This document shows, piece by piece, positions 21,104 through 27,693 of a stretch of 64,000 bases of DNA (position 1 is the stretch's first letter; each line of letters opens with the position of its first letter). The notes under the pieces are model-generated. The model worked only from the letters and a program-made list of their open reading frames with translations, was not told the DNA's origin and ran no database searches. Made by a program: the position numbers and the translations under genes. The stretch is taken from positions 186,001 through 250,000 of IMG/VR virus record IMGVR_UViG_3300027834_000005; one strand, given 5' to 3'. The DNA comes from a virus.

Positions 21104-21544
21104 GTGAAATTTGAAGTATTAGCAAAGACGGAAATGGTACGTGCCGATGAGAGTGTTGATTATATCCTCGTGTACCATTCAAGTGATAAATGGTATCCGA
21201 CCACATATAAAAGAGGGACGATAGTAAAACTATCAACTACTACTGATATATATGCATCGCCATATACGTTTACTCACGTAGTTGAGCCAGACATTATCCA
21301 TACTATATCTGGTCGTAGCCACTCAGATAGATTGATAGTGACTACTAAGATGAAGCGTAGAGTTAGAAATAATATTGGGTGGAGGACATTAGATGAAGAA
21401 TCGGTTAAATGTTTTTATCCTTTAGTTGCTGATAGTCCTTATTATACTGATGAAGATTTGTTTGCCGCTAAGATCAGTAATGATTATGATGTAGTGTTTA
21501 AGAAGTTAAGAAAAGCGTTCAATGATTGGAAAAAAATTAATTGA
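21104..21544 (+). CDS. tandem paralogue 3, 146 aa
   Basis: GTG start. KFEVLAKTEM, TTKMKRRV, CFYPLVADSPYYTDEDLFAAKISND, KKLRKAFNDWKKIN. Its end carries a new promoter for paralogue 4 that overlaps the stop codon, so expression of the fourth copy is independent. Confidence 0.75.
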   Translation: MKFEVLAKTEMVRADESVDYILVYHSSDKWYPTTYKRGTIVKLSTTTDIYASPYTFTHVVEPDIIHTISGRSHSDRLIVTTKMKRRVRNNIGWRTLDEESVKCFYPLVADSPYYTDEDLFAAKISNDYDVVFKKLRKAFNDWKKIN

Positions 21545-21569
21545 CAACGACCTTAAACTCTTATATTAT
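21541..21569 (+). promoter_or_regulatory. early sigma70 promoter
   Basis: TTGACA, 17-bp spacer, TATTAT overlapping the stop codon of paralogue 3. Confidence 0.65.
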
Positions 21570-21595
21570 ATTATCTCTTTCAAGAGGTGCACGTT

Positions 21596-22021
21596 ATGGA
21601 CTTTGCAGAATTAGCGGATATAAGAATCAGAAACGCTGACACTATATTGAAGTATATGGTAGTGTATGATTCAGTATGGCAAGAAGGCCGAGACAAGAAT
21701 ATGCCTGATGGTGACGTCGGCACAATCACTAGAACTATAGCCAAGCATACCAACTCGGAAATGTTGACTATTAGTGCCAAGGGATTGAAACATAGCATGC
21801 TTATACCCTCCGTCGTAGACTCATTGGTCGTAACGGCCAAGATTAAAAAAGAACGTAGGGGTGAATATCTGGATGTATCTGCCAAGTGCATATATCCATT
21901 AGTAGAAGGAAGTCCTTACTACGAGGATGAAGAGCTATTTGAGGCCAAGTTGTCCGGTGACTATCGTAAGTTGTACAAGAAGTTAAGAAAAGCATTTAAT
22001 GCTTGGAAGAAAGAAAACTAA
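21596..22021 (+). CDS. tandem paralogue 4, 141 aa
   Basis: Start MDFAELADIRIRNAD chosen over GTG 9 bp upstream because GAGGTG lies at proper spacing. VVTAKIKKE, CIYPLVEGSPYYEDEELFEAKLSGDY, KKLRKAFNAWKKEN. Its motif segment (ELFEAKLSGDY) matches that of paralogue 1 most closely. It has its own promoter. Confidence 0.75.
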   Translation: MDFAELADIRIRNADTILKYMVVYDSVWQEGRDKNMPDGDVGTITRTIAKHTNSEMLTISAKGLKHSMLIPSVVDSLVVTAKIKKERRGEYLDVSAKCIYPLVEGSPYYEDEELFEAKLSGDYRKLYKKLRKAFNAWKKEN

Positions 22022-22022
22022 T

Positions 22023-22268
22023 ATGATTAATGTATACAGTAGAAGGCATATTAGATCTGACGCAACGCCACATGAAGTTATTGATGCGTACGTTAGTAAG
22101 ATTACCGGATACAAGTGTCTTCTGCTTAAACCACGTGATGGACCTAAATGTGGTATGTACCTTGAGACTCTGTATCAGTTTAACAAGAAAGAAGATATAG
22201 ATGGTATATATGATGCTATAGTAGAACAAGATGAAGAAGCGTTGATGTTCTATGAGTTATCAACGTAG
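22023..22268 (+). CDS. hypothetical protein, 81 aa
   Basis: MINVYSRRHIRSDATPHEVI; starts right after the paralogue 4 stop. Alpha/beta with a Gly-Pro-Lys-Cys-Gly turn. No shared tail, no family. Confidence 0.6.
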   Translation: MINVYSRRHIRSDATPHEVIDAYVSKITGYKCLLLKPRDGPKCGMYLETLYQFNKKEDIDGIYDAIVEQDEEALMFYELST

Positions 22269-22348
22269 TATAGAATTCTAACGCTGACGTTGTGTTGAGT
22301 GTTACATAGAAAAATTTGTCCTCTATGTGTAAAAGGAAAAGGTTCCAA

Positions 22349-22424
22349 GGGTCTCGACGCATATTGGTACGCGGACGGATTGTGATTCCGTTGGAACTCG
22401 GTTCGAAACCGAGGTGACCCTCCA
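22349..22424 (+). tRNA. tRNA-His(GTG)
   Basis: Acceptor GGGTCTC/GTGACCC (one mismatch), loop TTGTGAT, T-loop TTCGAAA, encoded TCCA. Base -1 is A and base 73 is T, so the usual bacterial G(-1):C73 pair of tRNA-His would be A(-1):T73 here. Confidence 0.9.
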
Positions 22425-22449
22425 AATTTAAAGAGTATAGGTGATTAAA

Positions 22450-22827
22450 ATGTTTTATGGAGAATTCGATACGTGGGATAATGTATTGTCCCAGTTTGGC
22501 GTAGAAAAGTCGGAAGTTTCCAATGCGGTGCCTATATTTGCAGCATATGATATAGACGGGTATGAAGGAACTGCTTCGGTTGTTTATGTTGAAGATGGAA
22601 AGTTCTGGTTAGTTGACGGATCACATTGTTCTTGCTACGGCTTAGAAGATCAGTGGGAACCTGAAGAGACTCCTTATGAAGTATTGGAGCACTTGGCAGA
22701 AAAAGGAAACTACATGTTCTCTGTGTACAAAAAAGAGTTCATGGCGACGATTAATTTTATTAAGGAAAGCGGTTTCGACAACGTTGACCCTAAAGAATTA
22801 GAATTTGTATTAAAATTATCATTGTGA
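22450..22827 (+). CDS. conserved small protein (DGSHCSCYGLEDQW type), 125 aa
   Basis: Start MFYGEFDTWDNVLSQF chosen for AGGTG 6 nt upstream. Contains DGSHCSCYGLEDQWEPEET, a combination seen in a family of small phage and bacterial proteins of unknown role (recalled). The Cys pair and acidic Trp segment are the most conserved-looking part. Stands alone between tRNA genes. Confidence 0.65.
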   Translation: MFYGEFDTWDNVLSQFGVEKSEVSNAVPIFAAYDIDGYEGTASVVYVEDGKFWLVDGSHCSCYGLEDQWEPEETPYEVLEHLAEKGNYMFSVYKKEFMATINFIKESGFDNVDPKELEFVLKLSL

Positions 22828-22856
22828 TAAAAAATTAAAAATAGGAAGGTAAGATA

Positions 22857-22886
22857 TGAAATCAGGCAAACTTATCGTCTTATAGG
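22857..22886 (+). CDS. possible 9-codon leader peptide
   Basis: ATG with very strong AGGAAGGTAAGAT ribosome site encodes MKSGKLIVL then TAG, followed by GTAAGACG...CTTAC pairs before three tRNA-Lys genes. May be only a chance frame. Confidence 0.25.
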
Positions 22887-22931
22887 ATACCCTAATGTGT
22901 TGGTGATCCCGTAAGACGTAAAACAACTTAC

Positions 22932-23007
22932 GGGGTGGTAGCTCAGCGGCCAGAGCAGTTGGCTTTTAACCAATTCGTCGAGGGTTCGAATCCCTCTCGC
23001 CCCACCA
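22932..23007 (+). tRNA. tRNA-Lys(TTT) copy 1
   Basis: Acceptor GGGGTGG/TCGCCCC, loop CTTTTAA, T-loop TTCGAAT, encoded CCA. Confidence 0.93.
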
Positions 23008-23018
23008 AACACACATTA

Positions 23019-23094
23019 GGGATATTAGCTCATCAGGTAGAGCAACTGGCTTTTAACCAGTAGGTGCTCGGTTCGAGACCGAGATATCCCACCA
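23019..23094 (+). tRNA. tRNA-Lys(TTT) copy 2
   Basis: Acceptor GGGATAT/ATATCCC, loop CTTTTAA, T-loop TTCGAGA, encoded CCA. One base of spacer (G overlap context AAG) before copy 3. Confidence 0.94.
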
Positions 23095-23095
23095 A

Positions 23096-23172
23096 GGGAC
23101 GTTAGCTCACGTTGGTAGAGCAGGGAGCTTTTAACTCTCTGGTAGTCGGATCGTCACCGACACGTCCCACCA
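23096..23172 (+). tRNA. tRNA-Lys(TTT) copy 3
   Basis: Acceptor GGGACGT/ACGTCCC, loop CTTTTAA, T-loop ATCGTCA (A54), encoded CCA. Third lysine tRNA in a row; the bodies differ, only the anticodon loop is kept. Confidence 0.92.
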
Positions 23173-23180
23173 AATTTTAT

Positions 23181-23209
23181 TTGACAGCGTCATTAATTCA
23201 TGAGATTAT
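23181..23209 (+). promoter_or_regulatory. probable early promoter
   Basis: TTGACA with GATTAT at 17 bp (or TTATAT at 19 bp). Confidence 0.45.
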
Positions 23210-23263
23210 ATAGACTCTAAAGATTGGGAGAAGATCATGAACGGATCGTACTGGTAAAATTGT

Positions 23264-23416
23264 ATGAGAAAGACTCAAGCAAATCCATGGGCAGCGTCTG
23301 CGTACAGAGAGCGTGTGGAGAACGGTAGACCTACTGGTGTCATTGTTAAGGATTTCGTAGCTTATCCTAATTGTGAAACCTTTGACTGGAAACATATTGA
23401 GGAGATCACCAAGTGA
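23264..23416 (+). CDS. small protein, 50 aa
   Basis: MRKTQANPWAASAYRERVEN, no clear ribosome site but its TGA overlaps the GTG start of the next gene, as in the rest of the region. No family. Confidence 0.5.
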   Translation: MRKTQANPWAASAYRERVENGRPTGVIVKDFVAYPNCETFDWKHIEEITK

Positions 23417-23646
23417 ACACTTTAGAAAACGTGATAGCATATCAAGAGAAAGTCCGCGATACGTTCGGTATAGAAAGCAATTGCGACGTAGGGCAATCGT
23501 ATAAAGAGTTGGGTGAGAAATACGCATATGTATTAGACGTCACCGAAGAAGAAAAGTTACAAGTAAACCATGCCGTATTTGTAGACGGAGTGGTAATAGA
23601 ATTTAAAGCACTTAACCCAAGTATCTGGGAAGAAGTGAATATTTAA
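23413..23646 (+). CDS. hypothetical protein, 77 aa
   Basis: GTG start overlapping the previous TGA. MNTLENVIAYQEKVRDTFG, acidic/alpha-helical N-half and a beta end. No family and no shared tail. Confidence 0.6.
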   Translation: MNTLENVIAYQEKVRDTFGIESNCDVGQSYKELGEKYAYVLDVTEEEKLQVNHAVFVDGVVIEFKALNPSIWEEVNI

Positions 23647-23655
23647 AAAGTTTAC

Positions 23656-23729
23656 AGCGCGTTGACAGAGAGGCTATGTGGTCGGCTGCAACCCTTCATA
23701 CGCCGGTTCGAATCCGGCACGCGCTTCCA
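23656..23729 (+). tRNA. tRNA-Cys(GCA)
   Basis: Acceptor AGCGCGT/ACGCGCT, loop CTGCAAC, D-arm GACAGAGAGGCTATGT close to bacterial tRNA-Cys, T-loop TTCGAAT, TCCA end (U73, the Cys discriminator). Anticodon stem is weak. Confidence 0.85.
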
Positions 23730-23737
23730 ATTTTAAT

Positions 23738-23816
23738 TGCGGTTTTAGTTAGGTCAGGTGACCTTCCGAGGCTCATAACCTCTGGGTGATGCGTTCGATA
23801 CGCGACTCCGCTACCA
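23738..23816 (+). tRNA. tRNA-Met(CAT) with mismatched acceptor
   Basis: Loop CTCATAA on GAGG/CCTC, T-loop TTCGATA, encoded CCA. Acceptor TGCGGTT/CTCCGCT is unpaired at 1:72 and weak at the inner end. Confidence 0.75.
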
Positions 23817-23821
23817 TTTTT

Positions 23822-23893
23822 ACCTCTGGGACATAGGATGTCAGACGGATTCCAAACCCGTCTTACTGGGATCGTTACCTAGCAGGGGTGCCA
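23822..23893 (+). tRNA. tRNA-Trp(CCA)
   Basis: Acceptor ACCTCTG/CAGGGGT, loop TTCCAAA, short D-arm, T-arm CTGGG-ATCGTTA-CCTAG (A54), GCCA end. Confidence 0.88.
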
Positions 23894-23911
23894 AACACTA
23901 AGGATATACCC

Positions 23912-24172
23912 ATGAACGTTTTAACTATGACAGCAGTTACTAGTCGTTCGTTCGGCACGCAAGACGGGAACCTTATCGAAGAAAAAGAAACGTACCACAT
24001 ACATCCTTACACTGAAAGAAAAGGATTTGATCAGATGTACGGTATACTCGATGAAGACTACGAACATGTAGTCACTGTGTTGTTTCGATCATTATGCGTT
24101 ATATTCGGCGAAGAAGAAATATTTACTAAAGTGCTACTCGGTGAATTGGAACCTAATGTAAATCATGCATAA
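23912..24172 (+). CDS. small early protein with GEEEIFTKVLLGEL tail, 86 aa
   Basis: Start MNVLTMTAVTSRSFG chosen for AGGATAT 7 nt upstream. Body of short beta strands, then FGEEEIFTKVLLGEL eight residues before the end: one of the cleanest copies of the shared tail. Overlaps the next gene by 8 bp. Confidence 0.7.
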   Translation: MNVLTMTAVTSRSFGTQDGNLIEEKETYHIHPYTERKGFDQMYGILDEDYEHVVTVLFRSLCVIFGEEEIFTKVLLGELEPNVNHA

Positions 24173-24491
24173 TTCATATAAAGCCGCTAGAGAAGTAGGC
24201 ATGAACTCATTCACGTGCGTATGCACTAAGCCTACTAGATTCTTTTCTTTGAGTCCGTTAAGGGTAATAAAAAAAGATTGTATTTATTTCATTAAGCCTA
24301 GTATTCCTTTTCAGATTGACCTACCAGAGCCGGTAGTGTACGCAGTAGGCGTATTAGAAAAGATACATGGTGACCCAGACAGAAAGTTTTTTAAAGTGTT
24401 ATGTGAAGTGGATTACCAAGGTTTATTAAAAGTGTTTGATGAAGAAGATATATTTCAGCAAGTACTACTCGGTAACGTAGTAGCGGAGTGA
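24165..24491 (+). CDS. small early protein with DEEDIFQQVLLGNV tail, 108 aa
   Basis: Begins MHNSYKAAREVGMNSF; an ATG at 24201 is an alternative start. Beta-barrel-like body (RVIKKDCIYFIKPS, RKFFKVLCEVDYQGL), then VFDEEDIFQQVLLGNVVAE at the end. Tail nearly the same as that of the gene before it, body different. Confidence 0.7.
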   Translation: MHNSYKAAREVGMNSFTCVCTKPTRFFSLSPLRVIKKDCIYFIKPSIPFQIDLPEPVVYAVGVLEKIHGDPDRKFFKVLCEVDYQGLLKVFDEEDIFQQVLLGNVVAE

Positions 24492-24494
24492 GAT

Positions 24495-24656
24495 ATGATT
24501 ACAAAAAGAAACGGTTTTTTCATTAAGCGTTGCGCTGATTGTAGTGAAGAGTTATCGCCTACTGAGTATTTTTTCTGTCATGACTGTGAAGAGTGGCATC
24601 GACGGGCGGAAGAGATGGCTATGGAAGCTGACTTCGGCGATGAAGATGATACGTAA
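24495..24656 (+). CDS. small zinc-ribbon protein, 53 aa
   Basis: MITKRNGFFIKRCADCSEEL; two C-x-x-C pairs (CADC, CHDC) followed by WHRR and an acidic end. A single zinc ribbon is likely. Starts 3 bp after the previous gene. No further family. Confidence 0.65.
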   Translation: MITKRNGFFIKRCADCSEELSPTEYFFCHDCEEWHRRAEEMAMEADFGDEDDT

Positions 24657-24657
24657 G

Positions 24658-24686
24658 TAGACTTTAATATAAATGTCTGGTATAAT
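24658..24686 (+). promoter_or_regulatory. early promoter
   Basis: TAGACT, 17-bp spacer, TATAAT, 34 bp before the 140-aa gene. Confidence 0.55.
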
Positions 24687-24720
24687 TAATGTGTAAAGTG
24701 ATAATCGGTAGGTAAAAAGT

Positions 24721-25143
24721 ATGTGTGATGTTTCTAGTACTATTGAGAGCACTGTTATTCAGTGTGGCGATATTTCATTACAGGACATGGTTGCGATTGT
24801 CGTGGCTGGTTATGTGAATGAAAAAGAAGAAACTTATAGAGGCAGTAATCGCGCCGACGAATATAAAAAAGACGAGTTCTATAGATGCTTATCTAGTCTA
24901 AGTGCCACAATCAGTGACGGGCCAGACTTCGGTGGGCTGGATCGAGTTGTGCATTATCGCGCAGTAGTTGATATTGGACCTCGATTCAGAAGCTTCTTAA
25001 AAATATGTGAAGACATGAACGTGATTGTGACTGTTGATCCACTACGTATGTTAGATCTTACAGTATTGGATCGTAAGATACAGAAGTTCAATGAGTGGGC
25101 AGGCAAGGCAATCCTGACACAAGTACAAGAAGACTATAAGTAA
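24721..25143 (+). CDS. hypothetical protein, 140 aa
   Basis: MCDVSSTIESTVIQCGDISL. Soluble alpha/beta protein with no recognised motif, single gene under its own promoter, ahead of three tRNA genes. Confidence 0.65.
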   Translation: MCDVSSTIESTVIQCGDISLQDMVAIVVAGYVNEKEETYRGSNRADEYKKDEFYRCLSSLSATISDGPDFGGLDRVVHYRAVVDIGPRFRSFLKICEDMNVIVTVDPLRMLDLTVLDRKIQKFNEWAGKAILTQVQEDYK

Positions 25144-25150
25144 GAACAAC

Positions 25151-25226
25151 GCTGTTGTAGCTCCAAAGGTAGAGCGCGTCTTTGGTAAAGACGAGGTTGC
25201 TGGTTCAAGCCCAGCCTTCAGCACCA
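25151..25226 (+). tRNA. tRNA-Thr(GGT)
   Basis: Loop TTGGTAA on GTCT/AGAC, T-loop TTCAAGC, encoded CCA. Acceptor GCTGTTG/CTTCAGC has two T-T mismatches. Confidence 0.85.
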
Positions 25227-25230
25227 AATT

Positions 25231-25304
25231 GCGGTATTAGCTCAGAGGCAGAGCGTTGGGCTTCCACCCCATGTGCAGGATTTCGAAATTCCTATACCGC
25301 TCCA
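25231..25304 (+). tRNA. tRNA-Gly(TCC) copy 2
   Basis: Acceptor GCGGTAT/ATACCGC, loop CTTCCAC, T-arm AGGAT-TTCGAAA-TTCCT, TCCA end. Confidence 0.92.
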
Positions 25305-25467
25305 AAATTACATTGGCATACTCTTAGCGTTAAAACTGGGCGGACAAATATACGCTTTGCCTAAAGAGACGATATGTAATATACTGTGCCTCGGACGGTT
25401 CCTAGAGGATAAAACACAAGGGTTATTAAGCGTAATTGCAGTCCCTAATTGGAGCCACCATTTTTAT
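25305..25467 (+). other. 163-bp gap between glycine tRNAs
   Basis: No supported gene. Ends ...GGAGCCACCA, which resembles a tRNA 3' tail without a matching body, so it may hold a tRNA remnant. Confidence 0.3.
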
Positions 25468-25544
25468 GCGGTATTAGCTCACGTTGGTAGAGCACCGGCT
25501 TGCCAAGTCGGAGGTAGTGGGATCGTCACCCACATACCGCTCCA
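25468..25544 (+). tRNA. tRNA-Gly(GCC)
   Basis: Same acceptor GCGGTAT/ATACCGC as the Gly(TCC) at 25231 but loop TTGCCAA; T-loop ATCGTCA (A54), TCCA end. Confidence 0.92.
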
Positions 25545-25564
25545 ATTTTAGAACAGGTCTACGC

Positions 25565-25747
25565 ATGATCAAGATCATTAAGAGTATAGATGGGTATCAT
25601 ACTGACTATGTTACTAGTATGGTGAATGAGTTGGAAACTAACGGATATAACGTCACCTCGATCATGCGCATTGAAAAAATGGTTCTGGGCATATTCGGGG
25701 AAGATATAACCCATATTACCTATGAACCTTCACGTGAGACGTGCTGA
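25565..25747 (+). CDS. small protein, 60 aa
   Basis: MIKIIKSIDGYHTDYVTSMV. Alpha/beta, no family recognised. Sits between tRNA-Gly and a broken tRNA. Confidence 0.55.
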   Translation: MIKIIKSIDGYHTDYVTSMVNELETNGYNVTSIMRIEKMVLGIFGEDITHITYEPSRETC

Positions 25748-25754
25748 AAATTAT

Positions 25755-25793
25755 GCGGGTATAGCTCCAATGGTAGAGCAGTAGGTTTCAGAT
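25755..25793 (+). pseudogene. 5' tRNA half
   Basis: GCGGGTA-TAGCTCCAATGGTAGAGC-AGTAGGTTTCAGATG: acceptor strand, full D-arm and the first half of an anticodon arm, with no 3' half (TACCCGC) downstream. Confidence 0.55.
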
Positions 25794-25894
25794 GAAGATT
25801 AAAAGTTTCGATCTATCATGTCTGTACGCGTCCTATCTAGGATGACTATACATGGTAAGATAAGAAAGGTAGATGCTCAGAGTCGGGTGTCTGT

Positions 25895-25967
25895 GAGAGT
25901 TAGCTTATGCTGGTAAAGCGGTCAACTTAAGTGGGGGCTGTGCGGCGGTTCGATTCCGGCCCTCTCT
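25895..25967 (+). pseudogene. degenerate tRNA-like element
   Basis: GAGAG/CTCTC acceptor, D-arm GCTTATGCTGGTAAAGC and T-arm GGCGG-TTCGATT-CCGGC, but the anticodon stem does not pair and CCA is absent. Confidence 0.5.
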
Positions 25968-25994
25968 AATTATTAAAATCCGGTAGGTATCAAC

Positions 25995-26237
25995 ATGATC
26001 ATAGAATGGAAACTTGAAGGTGGTGCAGTGGCACCCATGATGCACTATTCGTTGAATAGAGTGTACGATATGTTTTATCCTGTCGGCGAAAAGTTCACTA
26101 TCGAAAAGATAGGTGATGACCTATATAAGGTTACTGATCCAGATGGCAGATACGGCAAGTGGATGTTATGCCACCTAACCTCATTCTTCTCTAATGAAGA
26201 TTTATTCTTAGCTACGCTAGAAGGATTTGAATCATGA
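25995..26237 (+). CDS. small early protein with SNEDLFLATLEG tail, 80 aa
   Basis: MIIEWKLEGGAVAPMMHYSL. Short beta body (GEKFTIEKIGDDLYKVTD) resembling a small barrel, ending FFSNEDLFLATLEGFES, a C-terminal copy of the shared tail. Overlaps the next start. Confidence 0.7.
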   Translation: MIIEWKLEGGAVAPMMHYSLNRVYDMFYPVGEKFTIEKIGDDLYKVTDPDGRYGKWMLCHLTSFFSNEDLFLATLEGFES

Positions 26238-26413
26238 CACGTGAAGACCTATTAGTCCTACTAAGAGAAGAGCTGAGTATAGATATAACTATGCCGCCAT
26301 CGAGTGGGTTCTGTTCTCCCAATATACAAATAGAGTTGCGCCTAGGTGAAGATGTAATATCCGAAGTTCAGCTTTCCGGTGATGAAATAAGAGATGCTTT
26401 GGGAGATTACTAA
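26234..26413 (+). CDS. small acidic protein, 59 aa
   Basis: MTREDLLVLLREELSIDITM, coupled to both neighbours by ATGA and TAATG overlaps. Acidic, no family; contains QLSGDEIRDALGD, not the shared tail. Confidence 0.6.
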   Translation: MTREDLLVLLREELSIDITMPPSSGFCSPNIQIELRLGEDVISEVQLSGDEIRDALGDY

Positions 26414-26742
26414 TGTCACTAGCTGATGATTGGTTCGAAAAGGCCATGGACAGTAGTTTTGATGCGTTTAATGCTACCGCAGTAAATACTATAGGTGAGA
26501 TATTGAGTGGCGTAGATTATGTCATCAAAGCGCACTATAAGTTTAGGTTTCCGGCTGGAGTCACACCGGAATGTATAAGGTATCGAGTGTCTAGGATAGG
26601 TCCAGTGTCACATCATGTTAATAAGGGAAACCAGATTTATAATATTTGTGATATAGACTATACAGACCTGTGTTATTATTTCGGCGAAGAAGAAATATTC
26701 ACGCAGACACTGAAAGGGAACGTTATTCCCTTTTCAGAATAA
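26413..26742 (+). CDS. small early protein with GEEEIFTQTLKGNV tail, 109 aa
   Basis: MSLADDWFEKAMDSSFDAFN. Helical start, barrel-like middle (VDYVIKAHYKFRF), then YYFGEEEIFTQTLKGNVIPFSE at the end. The tail is nearly identical to that of the gene at 23912 although the bodies differ. Confidence 0.72.
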   Translation: MSLADDWFEKAMDSSFDAFNATAVNTIGEILSGVDYVIKAHYKFRFPAGVTPECIRYRVSRIGPVSHHVNKGNQIYNICDIDYTDLCYYFGEEEIFTQTLKGNVIPFSE

Positions 26743-26755
26743 ACCAAATTACTAA

Positions 26756-26784
26756 TTGACATTTTTCAAATAATGACATACTAT
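26756..26784 (+). promoter_or_regulatory. early promoter
   Basis: TTGACA, 17-bp spacer, TACTAT, before the membrane protein gene at 26810. Confidence 0.6.
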
Positions 26785-26809
26785 TCCTTTTCCAACAGAG
26801 GACATCAAC

Positions 26810-27265
26810 ATGTTAGATCTAATAGACCGCCACGCAGTTTTCTTCGCAGTGTTATATTTTTCAGTTAGGGATTATTTCTCAGCAGGTAGTTCCTTGGAAG
26901 TATACATGTGGATGTTTGCTATATGTGGGTCAGTATTCTATGCTGTCACTCTTCTTCTTACGTATGTGTCTGCCAACATGGACGACGTCGAAGTGGAAGC
27001 TGAAAATAAAGACTTCGCTCTCGAATATATAACCAAGATCTTTCTAAGGTCATCTTACCAAGTAAAAGAATTCCTATGGGCGTATACCGCCGTTATGTGT
27101 GGGGCTATATTTGTCTTAATCCATAATGAGTACGTCTTCCTTCCTATTATATTGGCCATGGTGTATTCGTTCGGGGTATCAGTTAAGCTTTACTTATGTA
27201 AGGTAGTGGTACATCTAGTGACGACTGGCGTCATCAAGGTAGAATCCGATAATCAAGAAACCTAA
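26810..27265 (+). CDS. integral membrane protein, 151 aa
   Basis: About four hydrophobic segments (residues about 8-24, 30-52, 86-104, 108-126) with an acidic loop in the middle. MLDLIDRHAVFFAVLYFSVR start. Own promoter, followed by the tRNA-like RNA promoter. Could be a superinfection-exclusion or host-membrane factor; no family recognised. Confidence 0.65.
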   Translation: MLDLIDRHAVFFAVLYFSVRDYFSAGSSLEVYMWMFAICGSVFYAVTLLLTYVSANMDDVEVEAENKDFALEYITKIFLRSSYQVKEFLWAYTAVMCGAIFVLIHNEYVFLPIILAMVYSFGVSVKLYLCKVVVHLVTTGVIKVESDNQET

Positions 27266-27294
27266 TTGACTTTAGGTTTAATTTCTCATATAAT
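27266..27294 (+). promoter_or_regulatory. early promoter of tRNA-like RNA
   Basis: TTGACT, 17-bp spacer, TATAAT; 15 bp after it begins the acceptor strand of the RNA at 27309. Confidence 0.7.
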
Positions 27295-27308
27295 TAAGTT
27301 CAATTTAC

Positions 27309-27434
27309 GTCCTGATGGGAGTAATAGTAAGTAAGGTCCAGCGTAATAATCTGCAGATAAAGGCAGGACTGAAAGCTAAGGTAACTCCACCCCACTGAAG
27401 GGGACATTGCGTTTCGAGAGCGCTCAGGGCACCA
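27309..27434 (+). ncRNA. 126-nt tRNA-like RNA with own promoter
   Basis: Perfect 7-bp acceptor GTCCTGA/TCAGGGC followed by ACCA, a T-arm GCG-TTTCGAGA-GCGC and a CCCC-ACTGAA-GGGG hairpin in the anticodon-arm place. In place of the D-arm is a domain of about 75 nt closed by GGAGT/ACTCC with an inner GTCC/GGAC helix. It starts only about 8 nt after the expected transcription start. No protein-coding frame. Confidence 0.6.
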
Positions 27435-27454
27435 TTATTCTAAGAGTGACAGTT

Positions 27455-27691
27455 ATGATACGTATGACCGCTAAAGTAGATATGTGCAAAGGCGATGTTA
27501 ATGGTTTTTGTACTGTTAGTAAAGGGTACGTATATAAGGTAACTAGTCGCAGAGCAAGCTCCAAGACCTCGCGTAAGGTTTATAGTATTCTCGCAAGTGG
27601 AAAATTCTTGGGAGAAGTATCTCATGTGCAACTGGCAATGCTGTTTGACGAGAAAGAAATATTCGAAGAGAAGTTAAAAGGGAATTTATAA
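27455..27691 (+). CDS. small early protein with DEKEIFEEKLKGNL tail, 78 aa
   Basis: MIRMTAKVDMCKGDVNGFCT start with GAGTGA upstream. Small barrel-like body (VSKGYVYKVTSR, RKVYSILASGKFLGEV), then MLFDEKEIFEEKLKGNL ending exactly at the C-terminus. A model example of body plus shared tail. Confidence 0.72.
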   Translation: MIRMTAKVDMCKGDVNGFCTVSKGYVYKVTSRRASSKTSRKVYSILASGKFLGEVSHVQLAMLFDEKEIFEEKLKGNL

Positions 27692-27693
27692 TC

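Noticed and set aside
27309-27325. A third hammerhead (CCTGATGGGAG resembles CUGAUGA)
   Set aside because: The core reads CTGATGG, not CTGATGA, and no GAAA between two proper stems follows.
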